Shown: piece after piece, positions 53,486-62,097 of the stretch
Layout: every line of letters starts with the position of its first letter
Position numbering within the stretch: the stretch's first letter is position 1
NCBI GenBank assembly: GCA_934167175.1
Contig: CAKPKF010000006.1
Coordinates: 3,096-67,095 of the forward strand
DNA: 64,000 bases
Source of the DNA: an uncultured Clostridia bacterium
GTDB taxonomy: Bacteria > Bacillota > Clostridia > TANB77 > CAG-508
Reading direction: 5' to 3'
The notes under the pieces: generated by a model
What the model was told of the DNA's origin: nothing
Seen by the model: only the letters and a program-made list of their open reading frames with translations
Databases searched by the model: none
Program-made: the position numbers and the translations under genes

Positions 53486-55117
53486 ATGGAAATTAGAAAA
53501 AGACAACCAATAGGAATAGAGTTAGTAAAAAGAGGACTTGTTACTGAAAGTAACATAGAAGAAGCACTAGAGTATCAAAGAAAGCATCCTAGTAAAAAAA
53601 TAGGAGATATATTAAACATATTAGGAGCATGTGATTCAACAGTTCTTATACAGGCAATAGGCGATATACTTGGTGAAAAAGGTATTCTTTTAAGTATGAA
53701 TAGTATAAATATAAGAATGGAAGACTATATGTCTTTAGATATAATAAGAGCTAATAAGGCAATTCCATTTGATGTTCAAAACGGAAAAGTTAAAGTTTGT
53801 TTTGCAAGCATTTCGGACAAAAAAATAGTAGAGAGAGTTAGACTATTATTATTAAACAAAGGTTTAATAATGGAAAAATATATAACTTTTGAAGATAATA
53901 TTGATAATATATTAAAAAGCATAGAATTAGAAGCCGCTGAAAGCATTAATACATCTGCAGATACAACAGCTTTAGTGGATAGTATAATAAAAAATGCTAT
54001 GGAAAAAAGGGCTAGTGATATACACATAGAGCCATTAGAAAAAGAAGTAAGAATTCGTTATAGAATAGATGGAGAACTGTATACAGCAGCAATGATTACA
54101 AATGATAAACAAGCACAAATAATAGGAAGAATAAAAGCAATTTCAAATATGCATCAAGAAAAACAAGAAGCACAAGATGGAAGAATTATAATGTATCCAG
54201 ATTATAATATACGTGTTTCATCTCAAAAAAATGTTTATGGAGAAAAGTTCGTTTTAAGATTACTTAAAAAGAATATGGATATTAGAAGAATATTTGAATT
54301 GGGATTCCCAAATGATGAGAATTTATTGAAGAAAAGTTTTAATAAAAGAAACAGTATAACAGTAGTGGCTGCTCCAACAGGGGAAGGAAAAACAACAACG
54401 TTATATAGTATAATAGATTATTTAGATAGACCAGAAATAAATATAACAACAATAGAGGATCCAGTAGAAATTAGAATTCCAGGGTTAAACCAGATAGAAA
54501 TAGATGCAAAAACAACTTTTTCTGATTCATTAAGAACTGTTTTAAGACAAGATCCTGATATTATATTAGTAGGAGAAGTAAGGGATAATGAAACTGCAGA
54601 AATAGCTATACAAGCAGGACAAACAGGTCACTATGTTTTAGCAACAATTCACACAATTGATAGTGTAGAAGTAATAACAAGATTAAGAAAAATGGGCGTG
54701 TCTAATTATGATATATCAAGTACTCTTGCTACTTCTGTTTCTCAGAGATTAGTGAGAAGGTTGTGTCCAGATTGTTCTACAAAAAGAGCAATGACACAAG
54801 AAGAAAAAAAATTGGTAAATGATATTTCCGCTAAATATAATGTAAAATTTGAAATGAAAGACAACAAAATTTCGGAAGCTCAAGGGTGCAGTAAATGTAA
54901 TTATACAGGTTATTATGATAGAATAGGAATATTTGAAGTTTTAATATTATCTGATGTAATTAAAGAAGCTATATCAGATAATAAGTCTAGTATAGAGATA
55001 AGAAAAATTGCATTAGAAGAAGGGGAATATAAACCTTTAGTTGTTGATGGAATTCAAAAAGTCTTAGACGGAATCACTACTTTTGAAGAATTAAACAGAA
55101 AAATAGTATTATATTAG
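53486..55117 (+). CDS. pilB: Pilus extension ATPase PilB
   Basis: Hexameric motor that adds pilins. The N-terminal MshEN-like domain (about 1-145) contains GIELVKRGLVTESNIEEAL. The ATPase part has Walker A APTGEGKTTT, the Asp box TTIEDPVEI, Walker B DPDIILVGEVRD and the His box GHYVLATIHT. Zinc Cys pairs CPDC and CSKC follow near the C terminus. It has 543 residues, normal for PilB. GAAGGGAG precedes the ATG. It is the extension motor of this operon, followed by its retraction counterpart. Confidence 0.94.
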   Translation: MEIRKRQPIGIELVKRGLVTESNIEEALEYQRKHPSKKIGDILNILGACDSTVLIQAIGDILGEKGILLSMNSINIRMEDYMSLDIIRANKAIPFDVQNGKVKVCFASISDKKIVERVRLLLLNKGLIMEKYITFEDNIDNILKSIELEAAESINTSADTTALVDSIIKNAMEKRASDIHIEPLEKEVRIRYRIDGELYTAAMITNDKQAQIIGRIKAISNMHQEKQEAQDGRIIMYPDYNIRVSSQKNVYGEKFVLRLLKKNMDIRRIFELGFPNDENLLKKSFNKRNSITVVAAPTGEGKTTTLYSIIDYLDRPEINITTIEDPVEIRIPGLNQIEIDAKTTFSDSLRTVLRQDPDIILVGEVRDNETAEIAIQAGQTGHYVLATIHTIDSVEVITRLRKMGVSNYDISSTLATSVSQRLVRRLCPDCSTKRAMTQEEKKLVNDISAKYNVKFEMKDNKISEAQGCSKCNYTGYYDRIGIFEVLILSDVIKEAISDNKSSIEIRKIALEEGEYKPLVVDGIQKVLDGITTFEELNRKIVLY

Positions 55118-55130
55118 GAGGGCTTTCTAA

Positions 55131-56234
55131 ATGGTAGAAATGGAAAAAATATTAAAGCAGGCAATAAAAAAAGATGCTTCAGACATACATTTAATTTGCG
55201 GAATTAAACCAATGTTAAGAGTAACTAGAGAATTAATGCCTGTTGAAGGTGTAGATATATTAACTGAGGACGATATGAATGAGATTTATGACTACCTAGT
55301 AAGAGGAAACGTATATAAAGATGAAGTATTTAAAGAAACAAAAAAATTAGATACATCATATGAATATGAGAATATTAGATTTAGGGTAAATATTTCTTTA
55401 ACTAATGAAATCCCATTATTTACAATGAGACTTATAAAAAATGAATTACCAAAATATGAGGATTTAGGTATACCAGATATAGTAAGAAGGATGACACGTC
55501 AACCTCAGGGATTAATTTTAGTAACAGGAAAAACTAATTCTGGAAAAACTACAACTTTAAATGCATTAGTAAATGATATAAATGAAACTCAAAACAAAAA
55601 AATATTGTCTTTAGAAAATCCAATAGAATTTAAGCATAAATCAAAAAAATCAATCATAGTTCAAAAAGAAATAGGTAGAGGTGGAGATGTACTATCATTT
55701 AGTGATGGAGTAAAAAATTCGTTAAGGGAAGACTGCGATATAGTAATAATTGGAGAGATACGTGATAAAAAGACAATGGATGCAGCAATAGAAACAGCAG
55801 AATCAGGTCACTTAGTTATAGGAACATTGCATACTAAATCTTGTGCAGAAACAATAGATAGAATGATTAATTTCTATGAAGTGAGTGATCAAATTAGTAT
55901 AAAATATTTAATATCTTCTGTGTTAAAATTAGTTGTTTCACAAAGGCTACTAAAAGGAATAGATGGGAATTTAGTGCTAGTTCCAGAAGTTATGGTAGTG
56001 GATAATATAGTATCTGGAATAATAAGAAAAGATAAAATAAGTGTTTCAGAAATAGAAGATGCAATTCAAAGTAATTTGGAAAAAGGAAGTATAGGATTAA
56101 TAAATTCTATTGCTAAATTATTCGTAGAAGAAAAAATTACACTTGACCAAGCTAAAGCACAAATTGAAGAAAAAAATATAGAAACATTGAATAGAACAAT
56201 TATGCAATTAAAAATTAGAAGAGGTCAAAGTTAA
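55131..56234 (+). CDS. pilT: Pilus retraction ATPase PilT
   Basis: Hexameric motor that removes pilins and gives twitching. The N-terminal part has DASDIHLICGIKPMLRV, Walker A is VTGKTNSGKTTT, the Asp box LSLENPIEFK, Walker B DIVIIGEIRD and the His box GHLVIGTLHT, with AETIDRMINFY after. It has 367 residues, like typical PilT, and lacks the zinc ribbon of PilB. The presence of PilT suggests a retractable pilus. AGGAGGG precedes the ATG 13 bases after pilB. Confidence 0.94.
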   Translation: MVEMEKILKQAIKKDASDIHLICGIKPMLRVTRELMPVEGVDILTEDDMNEIYDYLVRGNVYKDEVFKETKKLDTSYEYENIRFRVNISLTNEIPLFTMRLIKNELPKYEDLGIPDIVRRMTRQPQGLILVTGKTNSGKTTTLNALVNDINETQNKKILSLENPIEFKHKSKKSIIVQKEIGRGGDVLSFSDGVKNSLREDCDIVIIGEIRDKKTMDAAIETAESGHLVIGTLHTKSCAETIDRMINFYEVSDQISIKYLISSVLKLVVSQRLLKGIDGNLVLVPEVMVVDNIVSGIIRKDKISVSEIEDAIQSNLEKGSIGLINSIAKLFVEEKITLDQAKAQIEEKNIETLNRTIMQLKIRRGQS

Positions 56235-56274
56235 AGAGTTGTAAAGTAAGCGCATAATATGGAGGGAGGTAACA

Positions 56275-57624
56275 ATGCCAATCTATGTATATAAAGCAAT
56301 AATGCCAAATGGCTTAATTGTAAAAAATAAAATAGAAGAATTGAACAGAAAAAACGTTATTACTAAATTAAAAAATAACGATTTAGTCCCAATAGAAATT
56401 GTTAGAGTAGCTAATGTAAAAAAGAAAAAAAGAGTAAAAAAGAAAAATATAAGTTCAATGGATGAAGCTTTTAAAAGTTTAAATACATCTAATCTATTAA
56501 CAAATAAAATGGAATCTAGAACGGGCGTTATAGAAAAAATAAATATGAAATTAGCTAGTTCAGCAAGAATTACGGTTAGAGATATTGTTATTTTTACACA
56601 AAACTTTTATTTACTAAAAAAAGCAAACTTTAATAATATACATGCATTATCAACAATAATTGAGAGTACAGAAAACTATACATTTAGAGGAATATTAGAA
56701 GATATCTTAGCAGGGGTTGAATCAGGTGAAAATATGTATACCACTATGGAATACTATTCAGATGTTTTTCCATATATATATATAAATATGATAAAAGTAG
56801 GAGAATTATCTGGTTCACTTACAAATTCATTAAGTCAAGCTGTTAAATATCTAGATGATACTGAAAAAATAAGAAAAAAATTAAGAAATATTTTAATACC
56901 AAATTTAATACAATTTGTATTGTTATTGGTATTGTTAATTGTAGGAACATTAGTTGCAATACCGGCAATTCAGAATGTTTTTGATGCAGTGGGAACTAAG
57001 GACAAGTTGCCAGCAATTACAATATGGTTTTCAAAAGTAGTGGATAAGTTGGTGGCATTTTGGTATGTGCCTGTTCTTATACTGGTGGGAGTAATAGCAG
57101 TAATAGTAGCATATATAAGGACTCCAAAAGGAAAGTATAACTACCATTATTTTAAATATACAGCTCCAATTTTTGGAAAATTAATATTTTCAATAGACTT
57201 TTCAAGATTAATGAGAGCTATGCTTCTTAATCTAAAAAATGGTATGAGAGTGCAAGAAGCATTAGAAGTAAGTAAAAATGTTGTGCAAAATTATGTAATG
57301 CTTTCAATAGTTGAGTCAGCTATAAATAATATATTAATAGGTGGTTCATGGATAGAGTCTTTTGAAAAATCAAATCTTGCATCTCCAATGACTGTAGAGA
57401 TGTTAAAAATAGGTATGCAAACAGATTTAGTAGAAATGATGGAAAAATTATTAGAATATATGGACATAGATATAAATAATACATTATATAAAATTATGAA
57501 AGTATTACCACAAATAGTATATATAATAGTTGGGCTTGTATTAATATTTTTCGTATTAGTAGTATTAGTTCCATGTGTTCAACTTTATATGGGAAATTTC
57601 TTATTTTCAGCATATGGATATTAG
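56275..57624 (+). CDS. pilC: Pilus platform protein PilC
   Basis: Polytopic inner-membrane platform turned by PilB and PilT. Two T2SF domains are visible: FTQNFYLLKKANFNNIHALSTI in the first and FSIDFSRLMRAMLLNLKNGMRVQEAL in the second, with MIKVGELSGSLTNSL and MLKIGMQTDLVEMMEKLLEY. Membrane helices lie at about 210-235, 260-282 and 415-440. The N-terminal 60 residues are a basic cytoplasmic part with KKKKRVKKKN. It has 449 residues, slightly longer than usual. It is the last gene of the pilus operon. Confidence 0.93.
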   Translation: MPIYVYKAIMPNGLIVKNKIEELNRKNVITKLKNNDLVPIEIVRVANVKKKKRVKKKNISSMDEAFKSLNTSNLLTNKMESRTGVIEKINMKLASSARITVRDIVIFTQNFYLLKKANFNNIHALSTIIESTENYTFRGILEDILAGVESGENMYTTMEYYSDVFPYIYINMIKVGELSGSLTNSLSQAVKYLDDTEKIRKKLRNILIPNLIQFVLLLVLLIVGTLVAIPAIQNVFDAVGTKDKLPAITIWFSKVVDKLVAFWYVPVLILVGVIAVIVAYIRTPKGKYNYHYFKYTAPIFGKLIFSIDFSRLMRAMLLNLKNGMRVQEALEVSKNVVQNYVMLSIVESAINNILIGGSWIESFEKSNLASPMTVEMLKIGMQTDLVEMMEKLLEYMDIDINNTLYKIMKVLPQIVYIIVGLVLIFFVLVVLVPCVQLYMGNFLFSAYGY

Positions 57625-57629
57625 AAAAT

Positions 57630-57662
57630 ATAAGGCGAGTAACACAGTTACTCGTTAGTTTT
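57630..57662 (+). terminator. Weak terminator after pilC
   Basis: CGAGTAAC and GTTACTCG form an 8-bp stem, followed by TTAGTTTTA. Confidence 0.6.
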
Positions 57663-57755
57663 ATATGCTAGGAAATTTATGAAAAACTAAATAGAAAAGT
57701 AAAAAAATGTTATAAAATTTAAGCTTTTCGACTTGTTTTAATATAAGGAGGAAAA

Positions 57756-58664
57756 ATGAAAGTAGGTATAGACATAGGCGGTAGCCATATAGGGATAGGT
57801 TTATTAGATGAAAAAAATTGTATAATTACAGAAACAGAAAAAAGTTTTACAAAAGAAGAAAAAAAAGGAGACATGAGAAAAGTAATAGAAAATATTATAT
57901 TACTTGGAATTAATGAAATTTTATCAATGAATAATATAGATATAAATGATATAGAAGTTATAGGAATAGCTGCTCCAGGAATAGTAACAAAAGATACAAT
58001 TGTTAGAGCTGAAAATTTAAATATAGAAAATTTTAATATTATAGACACACTAAGTAAGCACTATCAAAACAGACTAAAATTGAGAAATGATGCAAAGTCA
58101 GCTATAAGGGCAGAACAAAAATATGGTGCAATAAACGGTTATGAGGATGCAGTGTTTTTATGTTTGGGAACAGGAATAGGTGGAGCTGTAATTCAGAATG
58201 GAATAGTATTAGAAACCAAAAAAGGGTCTGGTTATGAATTAGGGCATATGATAATTGAAAAAAACGGAAAGAAGTGCAGTTGTGGAAACAACGGATGTTT
58301 TGAAGCATATTGTTCAATGGTAAACCTAAAAAATGAAATTATAAAAGTTTTGAATTTAGAACCTAGGACAACTGGTGAAGAAATTTTAAATATAGTAGAA
58401 GAAACATTAGAAAACGAAGATATTAAAAGAGTAATAGATAATTACATAGATTATTTAAGTATAGGAATATCAAATATAATAAATATATTTGAACCAGAAA
58501 TAATATGTTTAGGAGGAAGTTTTGCATACTTTGAAGATATACTACTAGAACCGTTAAAATCAAAAATAGAGAGTGAAAACTTATTGTATAATAATAACAG
58601 TATGCCAATAATGAAAAGGGCACAATTGGGGAACAAAGCTGGAATAATAGGAAGTGTATTATAA
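57756..58664 (+). CDS. ROK family sugar kinase (glucokinase-like)
   Basis: Cytoplasmic hexokinase-like kinase. It opens KVGIDIGGSHIGIGLL, has the sugar-binding region LRNDAKSAIRAEQ and GTGIGGAVIQNG, and the ROK zinc motif CSCGNNGCFEAYCS with His in ELGHMII. It has 302 residues. No DNA-binding N terminus is present, so it is an enzyme and not a ROK repressor. Glucose is the likely substrate, but N-acetylmannosamine or fructose kinases are not excluded. AAGGAGG precedes the ATG. Confidence 0.88.
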   Translation: MKVGIDIGGSHIGIGLLDEKNCIITETEKSFTKEEKKGDMRKVIENIILLGINEILSMNNIDINDIEVIGIAAPGIVTKDTIVRAENLNIENFNIIDTLSKHYQNRLKLRNDAKSAIRAEQKYGAINGYEDAVFLCLGTGIGGAVIQNGIVLETKKGSGYELGHMIIEKNGKKCSCGNNGCFEAYCSMVNLKNEIIKVLNLEPRTTGEEILNIVEETLENEDIKRVIDNYIDYLSIGISNIINIFEPEIICLGGSFAYFEDILLEPLKSKIESENLLYNNNSMPIMKRAQLGNKAGIIGSVL

Positions 58665-58753
58665 AACCTACAAAAATATTGGAGAATAACTGCTTAGAAT
58701 TTTATTAATAAAAAGTATTGTTTGTATATGCAAAAAGAAAGCAATGATAAAAA

Positions 58754-58802
58754 AAGCATTTTCTTTGAAATAAAAAAGCAATTTTGAGGAAGATGCTTTT
58801 TG
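58754..58802 (+). terminator. Possible terminator between the ROK kinase and AlaX-like genes
   Basis: AAAAAGCAT pairs with ATGCTTTTT, with partial further pairing inside a long loop. It ends about 20 bases before the next promoter. Confidence 0.5.
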
Positions 58803-58819
58803 ACATGCCTAAAAATGAT

Positions 58820-58848
58820 TTGATAAAATCAAAAATATAAGTTATAAT
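58820..58848 (+). promoter_or_regulatory. Promoter with very short leader before the AlaX-like gene
   Basis: TTGATA (58820-58825), 17-base spacer, perfect TATAAT (58843-58848). The ATG at 58867 lies only 18 bases beyond the -10 box, so the mRNA leader would be about 11 bases, and no Shine-Dalgarno sequence is visible. Confidence 0.6.
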
Positions 58849-58866
58849 ATATGAATATGATAAATT

Positions 58867-60072
58867 ATGTATATTAAAAAAGTAATTAATCTAAGCATAG
58901 ATGAAGGGAAGTTGAATGAAGTGAATAATGAATTATATTACAAAGATAATTATTTGAAGGAATTTGAAGCAAAAGTAGTAGAATGTATTGAAGACAAGGA
59001 AAAAATTATGGTGGTTTTATCCAAAACAGCTTTTTATCCAGAAGGTGGAGGCCAATTAGCAGATGTAGGTATGTTAGATGATATCAAAGTAATAGATGTA
59101 CAAGAAAAGGATGGAAAGATATATCATATTGTAGAAAAGAAAATCGAAGAAGGAAGAAATGTAAAAGGAAAAATAGATTTTGAGAAGAGATTTTCAAATA
59201 TGCAACATCATACTGGAGAACATATTGTATCAGGAATAATACATCAAAAATATAATGCTGATAATATTGGATTTCACATGGGGAAAGATGTAGTAACAGT
59301 AGATTTTAATGTTCCAATTAATAGAGAACAACTAAAAGAAGTGGAAAAATTGGCAAATGAAGCAATATATAAAAATATAAATGTGCAAATTATTATGAGT
59401 GACAAAGAAAAATTAAAAGATGTTGATTATAGAAGTAAAAAAGATTTAGATGGTGATATAAGAATAGTAAAAATACCAGGTTACGATATTTGTGCATGTT
59501 GTGGAATACATGTTGCAAAAACAGGGGAAATAGGAATAATAAAAATTTTATCAAGCGAAAAATATAAAAAAGGTACTAGAATATATATGATTTGTGGTCA
59601 AAAAGCAATTGAAAATTATACGGAACTATATGAAAGTGTTGATAATGTTTCTACTTTATTGTCAGTTAAGCATAATGAAGTAGTAGAAGCAGTAAAAAAT
59701 TTAAAACTAGAAATACAAAAAGCAAATGCTAAAAATATGGAATTACAAAATAAATTAAATACAGAAAAAATAAAAAATATAGAAAAACAAAAAAATATTA
59801 TATATTTTGAAGAAAATATACCATCGAAAGAAATGAAAAATTTATTAAATAAATTAAAAGAAAAAGCAGAGGACGTAGTGGTATTATTTTCTATTGAAAA
59901 TAATATTTGTAAATATATGATAGAAAGCGAAAAAATAGATGTGACTTCAATAGGAAAAAGTATAAATGAGAAGTTTAATGGAAGAGGTGGAGGAAAAAAG
60001 AATTTTGTGCAAGGTCAAATTTGTGGTAAAAGAGAAGAAATAGATACTTTTGTAAAAAGTATCTTAGAATAA
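58867..60072 (+). CDS. Alanyl-tRNA editing protein, AlaX-like (long form with DHHA1 domain)
   Basis: Hydrolyses mischarged Ser- or Gly-tRNA-Ala in trans. The editing domain has YPEGGGQLADVG, the zinc motifs HHTGEH and CACCGIHVAKTGEIG, and a coiled coil follows (about 260-310). The C-terminal DHHA1 part has GRGGGKKNFVQGQ. It has 401 residues, as in AlaX-L proteins, and no aminoacylation domain, so it is not AlaS. The start lacks a Shine-Dalgarno sequence and sits just after a promoter, so it may be nearly leaderless. Confidence 0.88.
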   Translation: MYIKKVINLSIDEGKLNEVNNELYYKDNYLKEFEAKVVECIEDKEKIMVVLSKTAFYPEGGGQLADVGMLDDIKVIDVQEKDGKIYHIVEKKIEEGRNVKGKIDFEKRFSNMQHHTGEHIVSGIIHQKYNADNIGFHMGKDVVTVDFNVPINREQLKEVEKLANEAIYKNINVQIIMSDKEKLKDVDYRSKKDLDGDIRIVKIPGYDICACCGIHVAKTGEIGIIKILSSEKYKKGTRIYMICGQKAIENYTELYESVDNVSTLLSVKHNEVVEAVKNLKLEIQKANAKNMELQNKLNTEKIKNIEKQKNIIYFEENIPSKEMKNLLNKLKEKAEDVVVLFSIENNICKYMIESEKIDVTSIGKSINEKFNGRGGGKKNFVQGQICGKREEIDTFVKSILE

Positions 60073-60081
60073 AATTAAAAC

Positions 60082-60112
60082 AAAAAAGGGACTTTTTACA
60101 GTCCCTTTTTAC
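60082..60112 (+). terminator. Terminator of the AlaX-like gene
   Basis: AAAAAGGGACT pairs with AGTCCCTTTTT around a short loop. It could serve the convergent operon too. Confidence 0.85.
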
Positions 60113-60139
60113 AATTAAGAAAGTCATGTTGATCATATA

Positions 60140-61042
60140 TTATTCTTTATCACCTTTTACCACTTCTTTAATAGCTCCTAAACTACCTAAAGCAGCTGTG
60201 GCTTCAAAAGGAATAAAAACTTTGTTAGCTTCTCCCTTAGCAACTTCTTCAAGAGCTTCTAAAGATTTTAATTGAACTAATTTATCATTAGGATTTGCAT
60301 TTTTCATTGCAGCATATACCATTTCAACTTCTTTAGCTTTAGCTTCAGCAACTTGTTTTATAGCTTCAGCTTCACCGACAGCTCTTCTAATTTTTGCTTC
60401 TCTATCTGCTTCAGCTTGAAGAATAGCAGCCTCTTTTTGACCTTCAGCAATAGTGATTGCAGATTGTCTTTCACCTTCAGCTTGAAGAATCAAAGCTCTT
60501 TTATTTCTTTCTGCATTCATTTGTTTTTCCATTGCATCACGGATATCAGCAGGTGGAGTGATATCTTTTATTTCAACTCTGTCTATTTTACAACCCCATT
60601 GATCTGTTGCATCATCAAGGATTACTCGTAATTGATCATTAATAGAATCCCTTGAACTGAAAGTTGCATCTAAGTCCATTTTACCAACAATATCACGAAT
60701 TGTTGTAATTGCTAAATATTCAATACCTTTCTTTAAGTTTTGAATTTGATATACAGCATCTGCTGCTTCAGTAATTCTATAAAAAACAACTGTATCAATG
60801 GTAATTGTAACATTGTCTTTTGTTATAACTCCCTGTGGTGGAACATCCATTGTTTGTTGTTTTAAACTAACTACAGAACGTACATGATCTACAAATGGAA
60901 TAATAATTGTAAGACCAGCTTGAGATGTCTTATGATATTTACCAAGCCTTTCTATAATATATACTTCTGCTTCTTTTACTATTTTGATTGATTTAAATGC
61001 AATAATTAATATTATGATAAGTAATATAAGTAAAAACCACAT
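60140..61042 (-). CDS. SPFH/band 7 protein, QmcA-like
   Basis: Stomatin-type membrane protein that forms large oligomers and organises membrane proteins or proteases. One N-terminal membrane segment (about 1-18) is followed by the band 7 domain: AEVYIIERLGKYHKTSQAGLTIIIPF, and VVSLKQQTMDVPPQGVITKDNV. A long Ala- and Glu-rich helix (about 185-250) follows. It has 300 residues. It is transcribed with the NfeD gene upstream, the classical pairing. AGGAGG precedes the ATG on the minus strand. Confidence 0.93.
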   Translation of the reverse strand: MWFLLILLIIILIIAFKSIKIVKEAEVYIIERLGKYHKTSQAGLTIIIPFVDHVRSVVSLKQQTMDVPPQGVITKDNVTITIDTVVFYRITEAADAVYQIQNLKKGIEYLAITTIRDIVGKMDLDATFSSRDSINDQLRVILDDATDQWGCKIDRVEIKDITPPADIRDAMEKQMNAERNKRALILQAEGERQSAITIAEGQKEAAILQAEADREAKIRRAVGEAEAIKQVAEAKAKEVEMVYAAMKNANPNDKLVQLKSLEALEEVAKGEANKVFIPFEATAALGSLGAIKEVVKGDKE

Positions 61043-61109
61043 AAAAAAACCTCCTTTTATTTTTTATAAATTATATTAATTTACATTTATGTAATTATGT
61101 GTTTTGAAA

Positions 61110-61562
61110 TTAACTAATTGAAGAATGAACTTTAACAGTTCTAACGACAGCTCTGACACCAGATATGTCAACAACTTCAACTTCTTCGTTTTGTGGTATA
61201 ATAATACTTTCATTTTCGCTTTTAGCTGACCAAATTTCGCCACCGACTTTTATTTGACCAGAATTAGCTAAAAAGTTTATTTCTTTTGTAACTATAGCTC
61301 TTTTGCCAATTATAGAAAATTTACGTGTTTGATTATCGTCTGTTTTAGCAAACTTATTTAATAGTGGTTTAGTAAAAAATAGCAATAATGTAGATGAAAA
61401 AACAAAAACTGCGAATTGAACAACTAAGTTATTTATAACTAAGCTGACAAGTGAAGCAATCAATGCACCTATACCAAACCAAAATATTAAAAAGCCAACT
61501 GTAATAATTTCTAAAACAAAACATATTCCAGCTACAATTAACCAAATTTGCCACATAAACAT
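61110..61562 (-). CDS. NfeD-like membrane protein
   Basis: A 150-residue short NfeD: three membrane helices (about 4-24, 27-45 and 48-65) and a C-terminal OB fold (about 85-145) with GKRAIVTKEIN and IKVGGEIWSAKSENESIIIPQNEEVEVVDISGVRAVV. NfeD proteins act with stomatin-like partners, and here the partner follows 67 bases downstream. The start is behind GGAGG on the minus strand. Confidence 0.92.
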   Translation of the reverse strand: MFMWQIWLIVAGICFVLEIITVGFLIFWFGIGALIASLVSLVINNLVVQFAVFVFSSTLLLFFTKPLLNKFAKTDDNQTRKFSIIGKRAIVTKEINFLANSGQIKVGGEIWSAKSENESIIIPQNEEVEVVDISGVRAVVRTVKVHSSIS

Positions 61563-61723
61563 AAAAAATCCTCCATAGATCTAAAATAAGACATTACATA
61601 TAATATTATACTATAAAATATTATAGAAATAAAGTTTTTTTTAATAAATTTATATTTACATCATAAAAATTTTATGCAATAATAAGAAATATAAAACAAA
61701 AGTAATTTAGAGGAGGGAAACAA

Positions 61724-62032
61724 ATGGATCTACAAAAGTTAAAAGAAGTTTTTGAGAAAAATAAAAAAACGGTATATGCTGTGTTAGCAGTAATTATTGC
61801 AGTTATATTAATAGTATGCATTGTAGTTAGTATAAAAAAGAATAAAAATGGAAAAGATAATGCTATTGTTAATAACACAATTCCAACTTTAGAAGATGAT
61901 CAATGGGTATACGGAGAAGTGTATGAAATGGATCATCATGATGAAACAGATGAATCAGATGAAATGGATGGAACACAAGGGGATGACTCACAAAGTATTT
62001 CTGAAGAATTTGAAGATGGAGCACAAGAATAA
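61724..62032 (+). CDS. Small bitopic protein with acidic tail
   Basis: A 102-residue protein of unknown function. A basic N-terminal part (KLKEVFEKNKK) is followed by one membrane helix (about 18-37), a basic stop-transfer KKNKNGK, and an extracellular tail that is very rich in Asp, Glu and Met (about 65-102, DHHDETDESDEMDGTQGDDS). The acidic tail may bind cations. AGAGGAGG precedes the ATG. It is a single gene before pfkA. Confidence 0.65.
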   Translation: MDLQKLKEVFEKNKKTVYAVLAVIIAVILIVCIVVSIKKNKNGKDNAIVNNTIPTLEDDQWVYGEVYEMDHHDETDESDEMDGTQGDDSQSISEEFEDGAQE

Positions 62033-62049
62033 AGTAATAAATAATAATT

Positions 62050-62078
62050 AAGGATGTAATAAAAATTACATCCTTATA
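62050..62078 (+). terminator. Hairpin between the acidic-tail gene and pfkA
   Basis: AAGGATGTAAT pairs with ATTACATCCTT around AAAA, followed by only short T runs. Confidence 0.6.
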
Positions 62079-62097
62079 ACTAGTAGGAGGTAATTTT

